DNA of 64,000 bases from Sphingomonas montanisoli. Lineage in GTDB: Bacteria > Pseudomonadota > Alphaproteobacteria > Sphingomonadales > Sphingomonadaceae. The notes under the pieces are model-generated. The model searched no databases, was not told the DNA's origin, and saw only the letters and a list, made by a program, of their open reading frames with translations. The first letter of the stretch is position 1. Each line of letters starts with the position of its first letter. The stretch is from positions 310,001-374,000 of the forward strand of contig NZ_VTOU01000001.1 of NCBI RefSeq assembly GCF_008274695.1. The letters are read 5' to 3'. Of the stretch, positions 1-6,761 are shown piece by piece. Made by a program: the position numbers and the translations under genes.

Positions 1-1553
1 CCGCCCGCCAGATAGCGCAGGAAACTGTTGTCGAAGCGCCGCACCCACGCCCGCCCACGCCCGGCAACCATCGTGCCACCCTTGGCGCCGGGCACGACCT
101 TCAGTTCGGAATTCACGTCGACGATGCCGAGGCCGGGGATCAGGTAGCGGAGCAGTTTCCCGTTGAGAGCAACGTCGTAATCGCCCGTCCCGAGATCGAG
201 ATGAAGATCGACAAGCCCGCTCAGCTTGTCCGAACTCAGCTTGAGCTTCCTGCCGACCACCTCCTTTGCGGTGATCTCGAGGATGCCGTCGACCTTGAGA
301 TTGCCAAGTATGCCCCCCGCAATATCCCCGATCCCGGTCACGCGCCGCGCGGTCAGGCGCACCGGCAGTTTCACGGGCGCGGGGGAGAGCTTCCCCTTTC
401 CATCCGCACGCACCACGTCGAACCCGGTATTGTCGAACGCGACATGATCGGCGGTCAGCGCATAGCTGTAGTCGGCGGTCGCGAACGGGCCGTCGAACTG
501 CGCGTGAAGGCGGATGTTGCGCCCGGTCATGTTCGGGAACAAGGCGGGCGGCTTGATCAGCTTGCCGTCGAGCGTCGCCTTCTCGAACGCATTGTTCGCC
601 AGATCAAGGATACCCGCAGCGGTGAACTCGATCTCCGGCGTCTTAACCGCGATACTGCCATCGAGCCGACGGTCGGAGAGGATCGCGCCGCCATCGACGC
701 GGATCACCGGCGCGGTCAGGCGTTGCAGCTTGCCCTTGAGCAGCTTCGACGGCGCCAGCGTGCCGTTCAGCCCATATCGCCCCGCCTCGGCCGTCAGCGC
801 CAGATCGACGACGCGCAGATCGCCCAGATCGAGCCGCGCCTGCCCTTTCCAGACCTTCCACGTCCCCTTGCCCGAAACCACCCCCGACACCGGCCGCTGG
901 AAACCGATCAGCCCGGCAAGCAGCCCCTTGTCCGGCCCGGTCGCGCGCGCTTCGACATCGAAGCGGTTGGCGTCGGGCTCAGCGTCGACGAAGATCTTGA
1001 GCCGGTCGCGCGCATTGCTGGCGGCGGTCAGGTCGATCAGCGCGCGGCCCTTGCGGATATCGGCACGCCCGTCGATCCGCACGACGCTCGCGACGCCCGG
1101 AACCGCCTTGCCGAGCCGCAGATGCGCGATCTTCAGCTTGCCCAGATGGATGTCGAAACCGGGCAGCAACGGCCCCTTCTTCGTCGTCGGCTTCAGCTTC
1201 GGCAGCCGCTGCAGCACCACCAGATCGGATTCGAGCCGGTCGATCGACAGCCGGTTCGCCATCCACGCCGTCGGCTTCCAATCCAGCGCGATCTCGGGCG
1301 CCTCCAGGAACAGCCCGCGCGCATCGTAGAGCCGCAGGTCGCGGATCGTGGCCTTGTTCCAGATCGATCCGTCGATCCGCCCGATCTTGACGCGCAGCCC
1401 CGAAGACGGCGCGATCTTGGCGATGCGATCGACGATCAGCCGGTGCCCCGGCCCGGTATCGAGCATCGCCACCGCGATCGCGAGCAGCAGCAGGAGCCCG
1501 ACAAGCGCCATCCCCGCCCCGCGCGCGATCTTCAGGAGCAACGCCCGCGACAT
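1..1553 (-). CDS. tamB: TamB, translocation and assembly module inner-membrane component (C-terminus outside the window)
   Basis: TamB is an AsmA-like inner-membrane-anchored periplasmic protein that works with the outer-membrane barrel TamA in envelope assembly or phospholipid transport. The start ATG (1553-1551) shares one base with the TGA stop of the upstream tamA gene (TGATG), so the two are translationally coupled. The first 35 residues form a signal anchor (MSRALLLKIARGAGMALVG followed by a Leu-rich stretch), then the typical N-terminal text LIVDRIAKIAPSSGLRVKIG and IDGSIWNKATIRDLRLYD. The frame stays open for about 517 codons to the window edge, so the C-terminal DUF490 domain cannot be seen. 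Identification rests on the N-terminal pattern and on the tamA neighbour. Confidence 0.88.
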   Translation of the reverse strand, partial: MSRALLLKIARGAGMALVGLLLLLAIAVAMLDTGPGHRLIVDRIAKIAPSSGLRVKIGRIDGSIWNKATIRDLRLYDARGLFLEAPEIALDWKPTAWMANRLSIDRLESDLVVLQRLPKLKPTTKKGPLLPGFDIHLGKLKIAHLRLGKAVPGVASVVRIDGRADIRKGRALIDLTAASNARDRLKIFVDAEPDANRFDVEARATGPDKGLLAGLIGFQRPVSGVVSGKGTWKVWKGQARLDLGDLRVVDLALTAEAGRYGLNGTLAPSKLLKGKLQRLTAPVIRVDGGAILSDRRLDGSIAVKTPEIEFTAAGILDLANNAFEKATLDGKLIKPPALFPNMTGRNIRLHAQFDGPFATADYSYALTADHVAFDNTGFDVVRADGKGKLSPAPVKLPVRLTARRVTGIGDIAGGILGNLKVDGILEITAKEVVGRKLKLSSDKLSGLVDLHLDLGTGDYDVALNGKLLRYLIPGLGIVDVNSELKVVPGAKGGTMVAGRGRAWVRRFDNSFLRYLAG

Positions 1554-3565
1554 CAGAACGCCTGCCCCAACGAGACATAGACGGTGACGCGCGAATCCCC
1601 CGGCCGCCGGTTGAGCGGCGTGCCGACATCGACGCGGATCGGCCCGAAGCTGGTATAATAGCGCACGCCCAGGCCCGCGCCGTAGCGCAGATTGTCGAAG
1701 GTCGGCAGCGTCGCCGCATAGAGATTGCCGCCGTCGATGAACGGCACCACGCCGAAATCGCCGAAGCGTACGCGGCTTTCTATGGAAAACTCCGCAAGGC
1801 TGCGTCCGCCAGCCGGATCGCCGTTGACGTCGAGCGGCCCGATCTTCTGGTATCCGAAGCCCCGCACCGATCCGCCGCCGCCCGCATAGAAGCGCCGCGT
1901 CGGCGCGATCCGCTCCGCGCCTGCGCCCAAGATGCTGCCGAGCCGTACGCGCCCTGCCATCACCACACGATCGGTGACCGGCTGATAGTAGCTTCCGTCG
2001 ACCTGTGCTTTCACATAGCCGAACGCGCTCCCCTGCAGCGACAGTTCGGGCGAGATGCGGCCCGACAGGCGATAGCCCTTGCTGGGGTTCAACAGATCGT
2101 CCGATCCGTCATAGGTGAGGCCGGTGGGCAGCGCCCCGATCAGATATTGGCGCGATCGCGGTGCGCCGGTTGCCTTGACGGTATCGTCTTCCTTCGACGC
2201 GACGAACTCGACTCCGTAGAACCAGGTCCATTTCTTCTGCCAGATGATGTTGGTCTGGCGCTCCATCCCCGCCGCGATCGTCACGCTGCGGGCTTCATAA
2301 GCGTTCTGGTCCAGGTGGCTGAGGAACACCTGCCCCGTCAGCACGCGATCGCGCGCCTTGTAATTGTTGCGGCGCAGGATCGCGCCCAGCGTCTGTTCCT
2401 GCGTGCCCAGCACGCCGCGGAAGGTGACGCCACCTTCGGGCTTGATCAGGTTGCGATGCTGCCAGCTCGCCTCGACGCGATAGCCTTCGCCAGTGCCATA
2501 GCCCAGTGCGCCAGAAATCGTGCGCGGCGGCGCGGGCTCGAGCTTCACCGAAACGTCGACCACATCCGGATCGCTGGTCTGCACCGGCTTGATCGTCACC
2601 GCGCTGACAAGGCCCGTCTGGATCAGCGCGCGGCGCAGATCCTCGATGCGTGCGCTGTCATAGGGCTGGCCGGGGCGGAAGCGCGCGATGCGGCCGATAT
2701 GTTTGGCACTGAACAGCCGGTCGCCGTCGAGCCGGATCGCGCCGAACTTGCGCGCGCCATTGGGATCGATCGCCATGCTCAACGCGGCATTGTGCGCCTC
2801 ATGGTCGACGGTCAGCTCGGGTTCGGCGACCTTCGCGAACACGAAACCTTCGCGCCCCAGCTCGGCGGTCACCGCCGCCTGCCCCGCCGCGATCCGATCG
2901 GCATCGACCGGATCACCGATCTTGAGGCCCAGCGCCTTGCGCACCTCCGGCGCCCTGTCGCCTGCCGCGTCGATCCCCGGCAGATCGATCGCCGCCAACG
3001 TGTAGAGCGTGCCCGGATCGGAATCGAGCACGACGCGCAGCTTGCCGCCCGCCGGTCGTTCGATCCGCGTCGCGACGGTCGCCTCGTAAAAGCCAGCGGC
3101 GCGCAACAATTCGCCCAGCAATTCTTCATCCTGGCGCGCGCGGCGATCGATCTGCGCGATATTGCCCTTGCCGTCACCTTCCTTGAGCGCGGAGAGGCTG
3201 TCGAAGCGCAGCCGGAGCCCCGCGCGCGTTTCATTGCTCAGCCCTTCGGCATCGTCGAGGCCGTCGATGACGATCTGATAATGCTGCTCGGCCTGCGCAT
3301 CGGCGCCGGTTTCGGCATCCTTGTCGGCCTTGGACGGCGTATCGCCCGAAGGCACGATGCCGGCGTCGTCGGTTGTTGGCCATTCGACGCCCAGATCGGG
3401 CAAAGGCGCCATGTCCGACGTGGGATCCAGCCCCGCCGCATCGGACGACGGAAGCGTTTCGGGCGCGACAGGCGCAGTGCCCTGTGCCTCGGCTCGGGCA
3501 CCCGCACAAAACAACGCTATGACCGCGAGGGACTGTGCGCCCAACGACGCGCGACCGGCCTTCAT
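1553..3565 (-). CDS. tamA: TamA, BamA/Omp85-family outer-membrane protein
   Basis: 670-residue Omp85-superfamily protein that should act in the outer membrane with TamB. Residues 1-27 are a cleavable signal peptide ending in AEAQG. An Asp-rich linker is followed by POTRA-like repeats (about 90-340) and a C-terminal 16-strand barrel (about 345-670). The barrel carries the family VRGF signature at about 567-570 (GGGGSVRGFGYQ), which lies in loop L6, and ends in an aromatic terminal strand (VYVSLGQAF). The downstream tamB start overlaps the stop by one base, forming a tamA-tamB operon. Length is in the normal range for alphaproteobacterial TamA. It could be called generically a BamA/TamA family protein, but the tamB partner makes TamA the better name. 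Confidence 0.92.
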   Translation of the reverse strand: MKAGRASLGAQSLAVIALFCAGARAEAQGTAPVAPETLPSSDAAGLDPTSDMAPLPDLGVEWPTTDDAGIVPSGDTPSKADKDAETGADAQAEQHYQIVIDGLDDAEGLSNETRAGLRLRFDSLSALKEGDGKGNIAQIDRRARQDEELLGELLRAAGFYEATVATRIERPAGGKLRVVLDSDPGTLYTLAAIDLPGIDAAGDRAPEVRKALGLKIGDPVDADRIAAGQAAVTAELGREGFVFAKVAEPELTVDHEAHNAALSMAIDPNGARKFGAIRLDGDRLFSAKHIGRIARFRPGQPYDSARIEDLRRALIQTGLVSAVTIKPVQTSDPDVVDVSVKLEPAPPRTISGALGYGTGEGYRVEASWQHRNLIKPEGGVTFRGVLGTQEQTLGAILRRNNYKARDRVLTGQVFLSHLDQNAYEARSVTIAAGMERQTNIIWQKKWTWFYGVEFVASKEDDTVKATGAPRSRQYLIGALPTGLTYDGSDDLLNPSKGYRLSGRISPELSLQGSAFGYVKAQVDGSYYQPVTDRVVMAGRVRLGSILGAGAERIAPTRRFYAGGGGSVRGFGYQKIGPLDVNGDPAGGRSLAEFSIESRVRFGDFGVVPFIDGGNLYAATLPTFDNLRYGAGLGVRYYTSFGPIRVDVGTPLNRRPGDSRVTVYVSLGQAF

Positions 3566-3655
3566 GCGCGTCTGTCTAGCGCGCGGCCTGCCGCCCCGCC
3601 AGTAAACAGTTCGACTGGAAAATGATCGGCCGCACCCCGGCGACGGATCGTCCTA

Positions 3656-3868
3656 TCAGTGGACGGTACCGACCGCGCTCGACTGCGCCAGCACGACCAG
3701 AACGCGCTCGATCTGGCGCCATTCGCAGAAACGGATCGCATTGCCGAGCTCGCGATAGCGCACCGCGCGCGAAGCCGCCTCGGCGAACGCCGCGTCGCCA
3801 AAGTCGCGCAACAGATCGGTCGCCTGCTGGAGACCCGATCGATCGGCGATATAGAACAGCTCTTCCAA
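3656..3868 (-). CDS. small conserved-looking protein, 70 aa, TTG start
   Basis: I do not recognise a named family. The reading frame is open far upstream (to about 4015), but the only well-placed start is TTG at 3868, preceded by a GGGAGGG Shine-Dalgarno (3874-3880) at 5-nt spacing. The resulting 70-residue protein begins MEELFYIADRSGLQQATDLL and is soluble, helical and Arg/Ala-rich (for example DAAFAEAASRAVRYRELGN and CEWRQIERVLVVLA). It has no signal peptide or membrane segment. It lies upstream of tamA on the same strand, with a 90-base gap. The ordered helical composition and the strong ribosome site argue that it is real; function unknown. Confidence 0.6.
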   Translation of the reverse strand: MEELFYIADRSGLQQATDLLRDFGDAAFAEAASRAVRYRELGNAIRFCEWRQIERVLVVLAQSSAVGTVH

Positions 3869-4095
3869 GCAAACCCTCCCAACAGTCCCCTTCCCCCTTC
3901 CAAGTGGCGTGCCAGCTTTGCGGGTCTGGCCGATTTCAGCCCTTTCGCTGGTGCACGGCACGTTCACCAAATCCCGGATCGGGTCGATGTTCCCGCAACG
4001 GGACGGTTGGGACATGCCATTCCGCGTGCGCCCTTACTCCTCCATGAACGGGAGAGTGGCTGGCATCGCACGCCGCGCCGTGGCAAGGGGCGCAC

Positions 4096-4272
4096 ATGTC
4101 CGATCCCACTCCCAAGGCATCGCGCGCCGCCGGCGCCATCCTCGCCCTCACGATCGTCGCGGGCGCCTTCATCGGCGGGCGGATGCATCAGCCCACGATC
4201 GGCATCATCGTCGGCACCGCGATCGGCGCCGCGATCACCATTGGGCTGTGGCTGTACGACCGGCGCCGCTGA
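4096..4272 (+). CDS. small membrane protein, 58 aa
   Basis: A 58-codon frame starting at ATG 4096 with an AAGGGG ribosome site 6 nt upstream. After a short basic N-terminus (MSDPTPKASRAAG) there are two hydrophobic segments: ILALTIVAGAFIGGRM (about 15-30) and IGIIVGTAIGAAITIGLWLY (about 36-55). It ends in DRRR, which suggests a two-pass inner-membrane hairpin. It sits alone between a divergent small gene and the DapB-like dehydrogenase. No family recognised; kept because of the clear ribosome site and the charge-flanked membrane segments. Confidence 0.55.
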   Translation: MSDPTPKASRAAGAILALTIVAGAFIGGRMHQPTIGIIVGTAIGAAITIGLWLYDRRR

Positions 4273-4390
4273 ACGGCGGATCGCTCCCCGCGCGTCCATA
4301 ACGCAACTCCGATGTGCGTTCGGGTGGATCGCGCACCGTCCCGGCTCTATGTATCGCTTGCAGCAACGAGCATAAGCGGAGGGGATCGAC

Positions 4391-5461
4391 GTGAACCAAC
4401 GACCGTTGCGGGTCATCCAGTGCGGGGCGGGCCTCGCCGGCAAGGAAGGGCTGCGCGCCGTTATCGAGCGCGACGACCTCGAACTCGTCGGTCTCTACGT
4501 CCATAGCGATGCGAATGTCGGGCGCGATGCGGGCAGCTTCGCCGGCCTCCCCGATACGGGCATCCGCGCCACCAATGACATGGCCGCGTTGCTGACGATG
4601 GATGCCGACGCGGTCATCTACATGGTTCGCCAGCCCGATCTCGACGTCATCTGCGCTTTCCTGTCTCGCGGCATCGACGTCCTGACCACGGCCGGCTTCA
4701 TGTTCCCCACCTGGAACGACAAGGAGGCCGCACGCCGGCTTGAAGAGTCCGGCAAGGCGGGCGGCGCGAGCTTCTTCGTGTCGGGCCAGAATCCCGGCTT
4801 CGTTGACGAAATCCTGGTCCTGACCCTCAGTTCGCTCAGCAGCACGTGGGACGTGGTCCGCATCGACGAATATGCCGATTGCTCGCGCTATCCGAACCAA
4901 GGGACGCTGCAGATGATGGGCTTCGGCCACACGTCGGAGGACTTCGCGTCGGGCAAGGTCGCCGAACTGGCGACGATGGTGGGCTTCTTCGAGGCCTCGA
5001 TCGCCGGCCTCGCCCACGGCCTGGGCATGGATCTGGATGAGATCCGCTCCACCCGCGAACTCGTCACCATCCCCCGCCCGCTCGATCTGCAGGTCGGCCG
5101 GATCGAGGCGGGTACCGTCGCCGGTCAGCGCTGGCGCTGGGCGGGGATCAAGGACGGCGTCGAGCGCATCGTCCAGAACACCTATTGGATCGTCGGCTTC
5201 GATCTGGCCGAAGGCTGGCCCCGCTCGGGCGAGATGGACGGCGATACGCGCTGGGAAGTGACGATCGAGGGCCGCCCATCGCTGCGCTGCGTGTTCGACG
5301 CCCGCGAAAGCTTCGTGCCCGGTGCGCTTCCGACCGGCGCGTACAATGCCAGCGGTGCGGCCACAGCGCTCGCGCTGGTCAACCGGCTCCACGCCGTCAC
5401 CGCCGCCCGGCCGGGAATCGTCACCGCGGGCGATCTGGCCCAGCCCCGCTGGAAGGGCTGA
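4391..5461 (+). CDS. DapB-fold NAD(P)-dependent dehydrogenase (dihydrodipicolinate reductase-like), paralog 1
   Basis: 356-residue oxidoreductase of the dihydrodipicolinate-reductase / 2,4-diaminopentanoate-dehydrogenase-like family; the substrate is not deducible. The start is GTG with a GGAGGGGAT ribosome site about 5 nt upstream. The N-terminus is a Rossmann fold (RVIQCGAGLAGKEGLRAVI, residues 7-25, GxGxxG-like), followed by the family text GRDAGSFAGLPDTGI (about 45-59) and FFVSGQNPGFVDEILVL. It is clearly paralogous to the gene at 30010-31044, sharing LELVGLYV, GRDAGSF and PDTG. It stands alone, and its stop abuts the convergent stop of the S24 repressor gene. It is not the biosynthetic DapB, which is about 240-270 residues. 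Confidence 0.75.
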   Translation: MNQRPLRVIQCGAGLAGKEGLRAVIERDDLELVGLYVHSDANVGRDAGSFAGLPDTGIRATNDMAALLTMDADAVIYMVRQPDLDVICAFLSRGIDVLTTAGFMFPTWNDKEAARRLEESGKAGGASFFVSGQNPGFVDEILVLTLSSLSSTWDVVRIDEYADCSRYPNQGTLQMMGFGHTSEDFASGKVAELATMVGFFEASIAGLAHGLGMDLDEIRSTRELVTIPRPLDLQVGRIEAGTVAGQRWRWAGIKDGVERIVQNTYWIVGFDLAEGWPRSGEMDGDTRWEVTIEGRPSLRCVFDARESFVPGALPTGAYNASGAATALALVNRLHAVTAARPGIVTAGDLAQPRWKG

Positions 5462-6139
5462 TCACCGCAATCGACGGCCCGCCCACAGAACACGGCCGAC
5501 CACGTCGACCGTGTCAGGATCGCAGTTCCATTCGGCCGGATAGCGTTCGCGATTATCGCTGCGCACGACGAATCCCGCCCCCGTCCGCTCGATCCGCTTG
5601 ACGATCAGCGCGCCGTCGGTGCGCAGGACGTAGATACCCTCGCGCAGCCGGTTCGCGGCGTCGGCGCGGTCGACCAGGATGTCGTCGCCGTCGATCAGGG
5701 TCGGCTCCATCGAATCGCCCGCGACCCGGATCATCGACAGGCCGTCGGTCCCGCCCGACGCCAGTTCGCGCAACAACCGCGCGTCAAACGCCAGACGCGG
5801 GCGCGCCTCCTCGGTATCGACGAAGCCGCCCGGCCCCGCCGACGCGCCGACATCGATGCGCGGCACCGTCACAAGATCGGCCTGCCGCGCGCGCCGTGAT
5901 CCCGCCGCCGCGACGACCCGCGCAGGCGCAACCGCCGGACCGCCCAGTACTTCCTCAGCCACGCGAAAATAGGATGCGAGAATTTTCCTATCGGCTTCGG
6001 CCAGCCGCTGCGGCGTTCCGCGCTTGATGAACTGCTGGATATAAGCCGGATTGCGGCCGATCAGTCGCGATAAGGACGAATAATCCTCCCCGCGTTCGCG
6101 GATCAGCGCGTCGAGCGCCCGGCGAGCTTCATCCTCCAT
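5462..6139 (-). CDS. HTH / peptidase S24 (LexA/CI-like) repressor
   Basis: 225-residue CI-type repressor. Residues about 18-58 form a lambda-repressor-like HTH (SSLSRLIGRNPAYIQQFIKR). The C-terminal half is an S24 domain with nucleophile Ser143 (GDSMEPTLIDGD) and general-base Lys181 (ALIVKRI). A candidate Ala-Gly self-cleavage bond lies at about 101-102 (GASAGPGG). Family knowledge: such proteins bind operators as dimers and may be inactivated by RecA-stimulated autocleavage. The ATG at 6139 has no Shine-Dalgarno but lies 7 nt from a TATAAT box, implying a leaderless mRNA. It is divergent from a mini-HTH protein, with a LexA-type box between them. No prophage structural genes are present. Confidence 0.85.
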   Translation of the reverse strand: MEDEARRALDALIRERGEDYSSLSRLIGRNPAYIQQFIKRGTPQRLAEADRKILASYFRVAEEVLGGPAVAPARVVAAAGSRRARQADLVTVPRIDVGASAGPGGFVDTEEARPRLAFDARLLRELASGGTDGLSMIRVAGDSMEPTLIDGDDILVDRADAANRLREGIYVLRTDGALIVKRIERTGAGFVVRSDNRERYPAEWNCDPDTVDVVGRVLWAGRRLR

Positions 6140-6146
6140 ATCGACG

Positions 6147-6182
6147 ATTATATGATAGGATTTTTCCTAGACAAGTAGGAAA
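6147..6182 (-). promoter_or_regulatory. promoter of the S24 repressor gene with palindromic operator in the spacer
   Basis: Read on the minus strand there is a TTGTCT -35 (6174-6169), a 16-bp spacer and a TATAAT -10 (6152-6147), with the ATG only 7 nt further on, so the transcript would start at or next to the start codon. The spacer holds most of an inverted repeat TAGGA-N4-TCCTA (6156-6169). A third half-site TAGGAAA follows at 6176-6182, beyond the -35. The same half-sites recur inside the gene (TAGGA 5970-5974, TCCTA 5986-5990). This is the layout expected of autorepression; binding is inferred. Confidence 0.5.
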
Positions 6183-6192
6183 TCGGAGATGA

Positions 6193-6207
6193 GAACATTT
6201 AAAGAAC
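6193..6207. promoter_or_regulatory. candidate LexA (SOS) box, GAAC-N7-GAAC
   Basis: GAAC (6193-6196), seven bases, GAAC (6204-6207). Read on the other strand it is GTTC-N7-GTTC, the direct-repeat LexA box established for alphaproteobacteria. It lies 25 bp upstream of the mini-HTH start codon and 53 bp upstream of the S24 gene start, so it could control either transcript. A second match to the same consensus occurs at 63334-63348. Confidence 0.5.
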
Positions 6208-6232
6208 ATTCGAATCGCCAATGGAGGCCGCG

Positions 6233-6421
6233 ATGCATCTGCTGTCCACAATCGACCGTTATCTCAAGGCCAGCGGGGTGCCGCCGACCCGCTTCGGACG
6301 CGACGCCGTGCGTGATCCGCGCCTCGTCCACGACCTGCGCCGGGGGCGGCAACCGGGCACGAAGATGAGCGCGCGCGTGCTTGCCTATATCGCCGATCGG
6401 CAGAGGGAGGTGGCGCGATGA
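6233..6421 (+). CDS. mini helix-turn-helix protein, 62 aa (Cro-like)
   Basis: The start was chosen at ATG 6233 rather than 6221 because a GGAGG ribosome site (6223-6227) sits 5 nt before it. The 62-residue product (MHLLSTIDRYLKASGVPPTR, then FGRDAVRDPRLVHDLRRGRQ and TKMSARVLAYIADRQ) has the pattern of a compact XRE/Cro-type HTH: a first helix, a turn, then FGRDAV-DPRLVHDLRRGR as helices 2 and 3. It is divergent from the S24 repressor and overlaps the next gene by ATGA, so it is translationally coupled. Similar short proteins occur in sphingomonads as far as I recall; the function is not established. DNA binding is inferred from pattern only. Confidence 0.65.
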   Translation: MHLLSTIDRYLKASGVPPTRFGRDAVRDPRLVHDLRRGRQPGTKMSARVLAYIADRQREVAR

Positions 6422-6705
6422 GCGATCCGGTCCGTATCATCCTGCGCGGGCTAACCGGGGCGCTGGGCGGCACGATCGAACTGGTCGAACGGCAAAGTTC
6501 GGACTGGGCGAGCGTCACCTTCACAGGCGGGCGGCATCGGCTGCGGCTGCGCAGCGCGATCGACCCCGCCCCGCTCGTCACGACGATCGGCGAGATTGAC
6601 TTTCCCCCGCGCGATCATCTCGTCGCCGATATCCTGCTTGGCGATGTCAGCGCGTCGGATCGCGGTTGGCTGTTCGACGTGGAGGTGCTGACGGTCGAGG
6701 TGTGA
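6418..6705 (+). CDS. conserved hypothetical protein, 95 aa, coupled to the mini-HTH gene
   Basis: 95 residues starting MSDPVRIILRGLTGALGGTI, with the ATG overlapping the stop of the preceding gene (ATGA). The composition is beta-rich and soluble (VTFTGGRHRLRLRSAID, DILLGDVSASDRGWLFDVEV), with no signal peptide or membrane segment. No family recognised. The coupled arrangement implies that it is made together with the mini-HTH protein and shares its control from the LexA-box region. Downstream lies a 56-base gap, then the convergent end of the proline-rich membrane protein gene. Confidence 0.65.
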   Translation: MSDPVRIILRGLTGALGGTIELVERQSSDWASVTFTGGRHRLRLRSAIDPAPLVTTIGEIDFPPRDHLVADILLGDVSASDRGWLFDVEVLTVEV

Positions 6706-6761
6706 CGAGCCGTTCTCCGACGCCGACGTAGTGACAACTTTGACAACTTCGGGAAAAAATC

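Noticed and set aside
201-1580. 459-codon plus-strand frame opposite tamB
   Set aside because: Low-complexity Arg/Asp/Pro protein; the opposite strand encodes a recognisable TamB N-terminus coupled to TamA.
4391-5461. Calling this gene dapB
   Set aside because: It is about 90 residues longer than biosynthetic DapB and shares its distinctive text with a second paralog; only the Rossmann fold is common.
5462-6139. Calling the S24 protein LexA or UmuD
   Set aside because: The HTH is of lambda-repressor type rather than the LexA winged helix, and UmuD lacks a DNA-binding domain.
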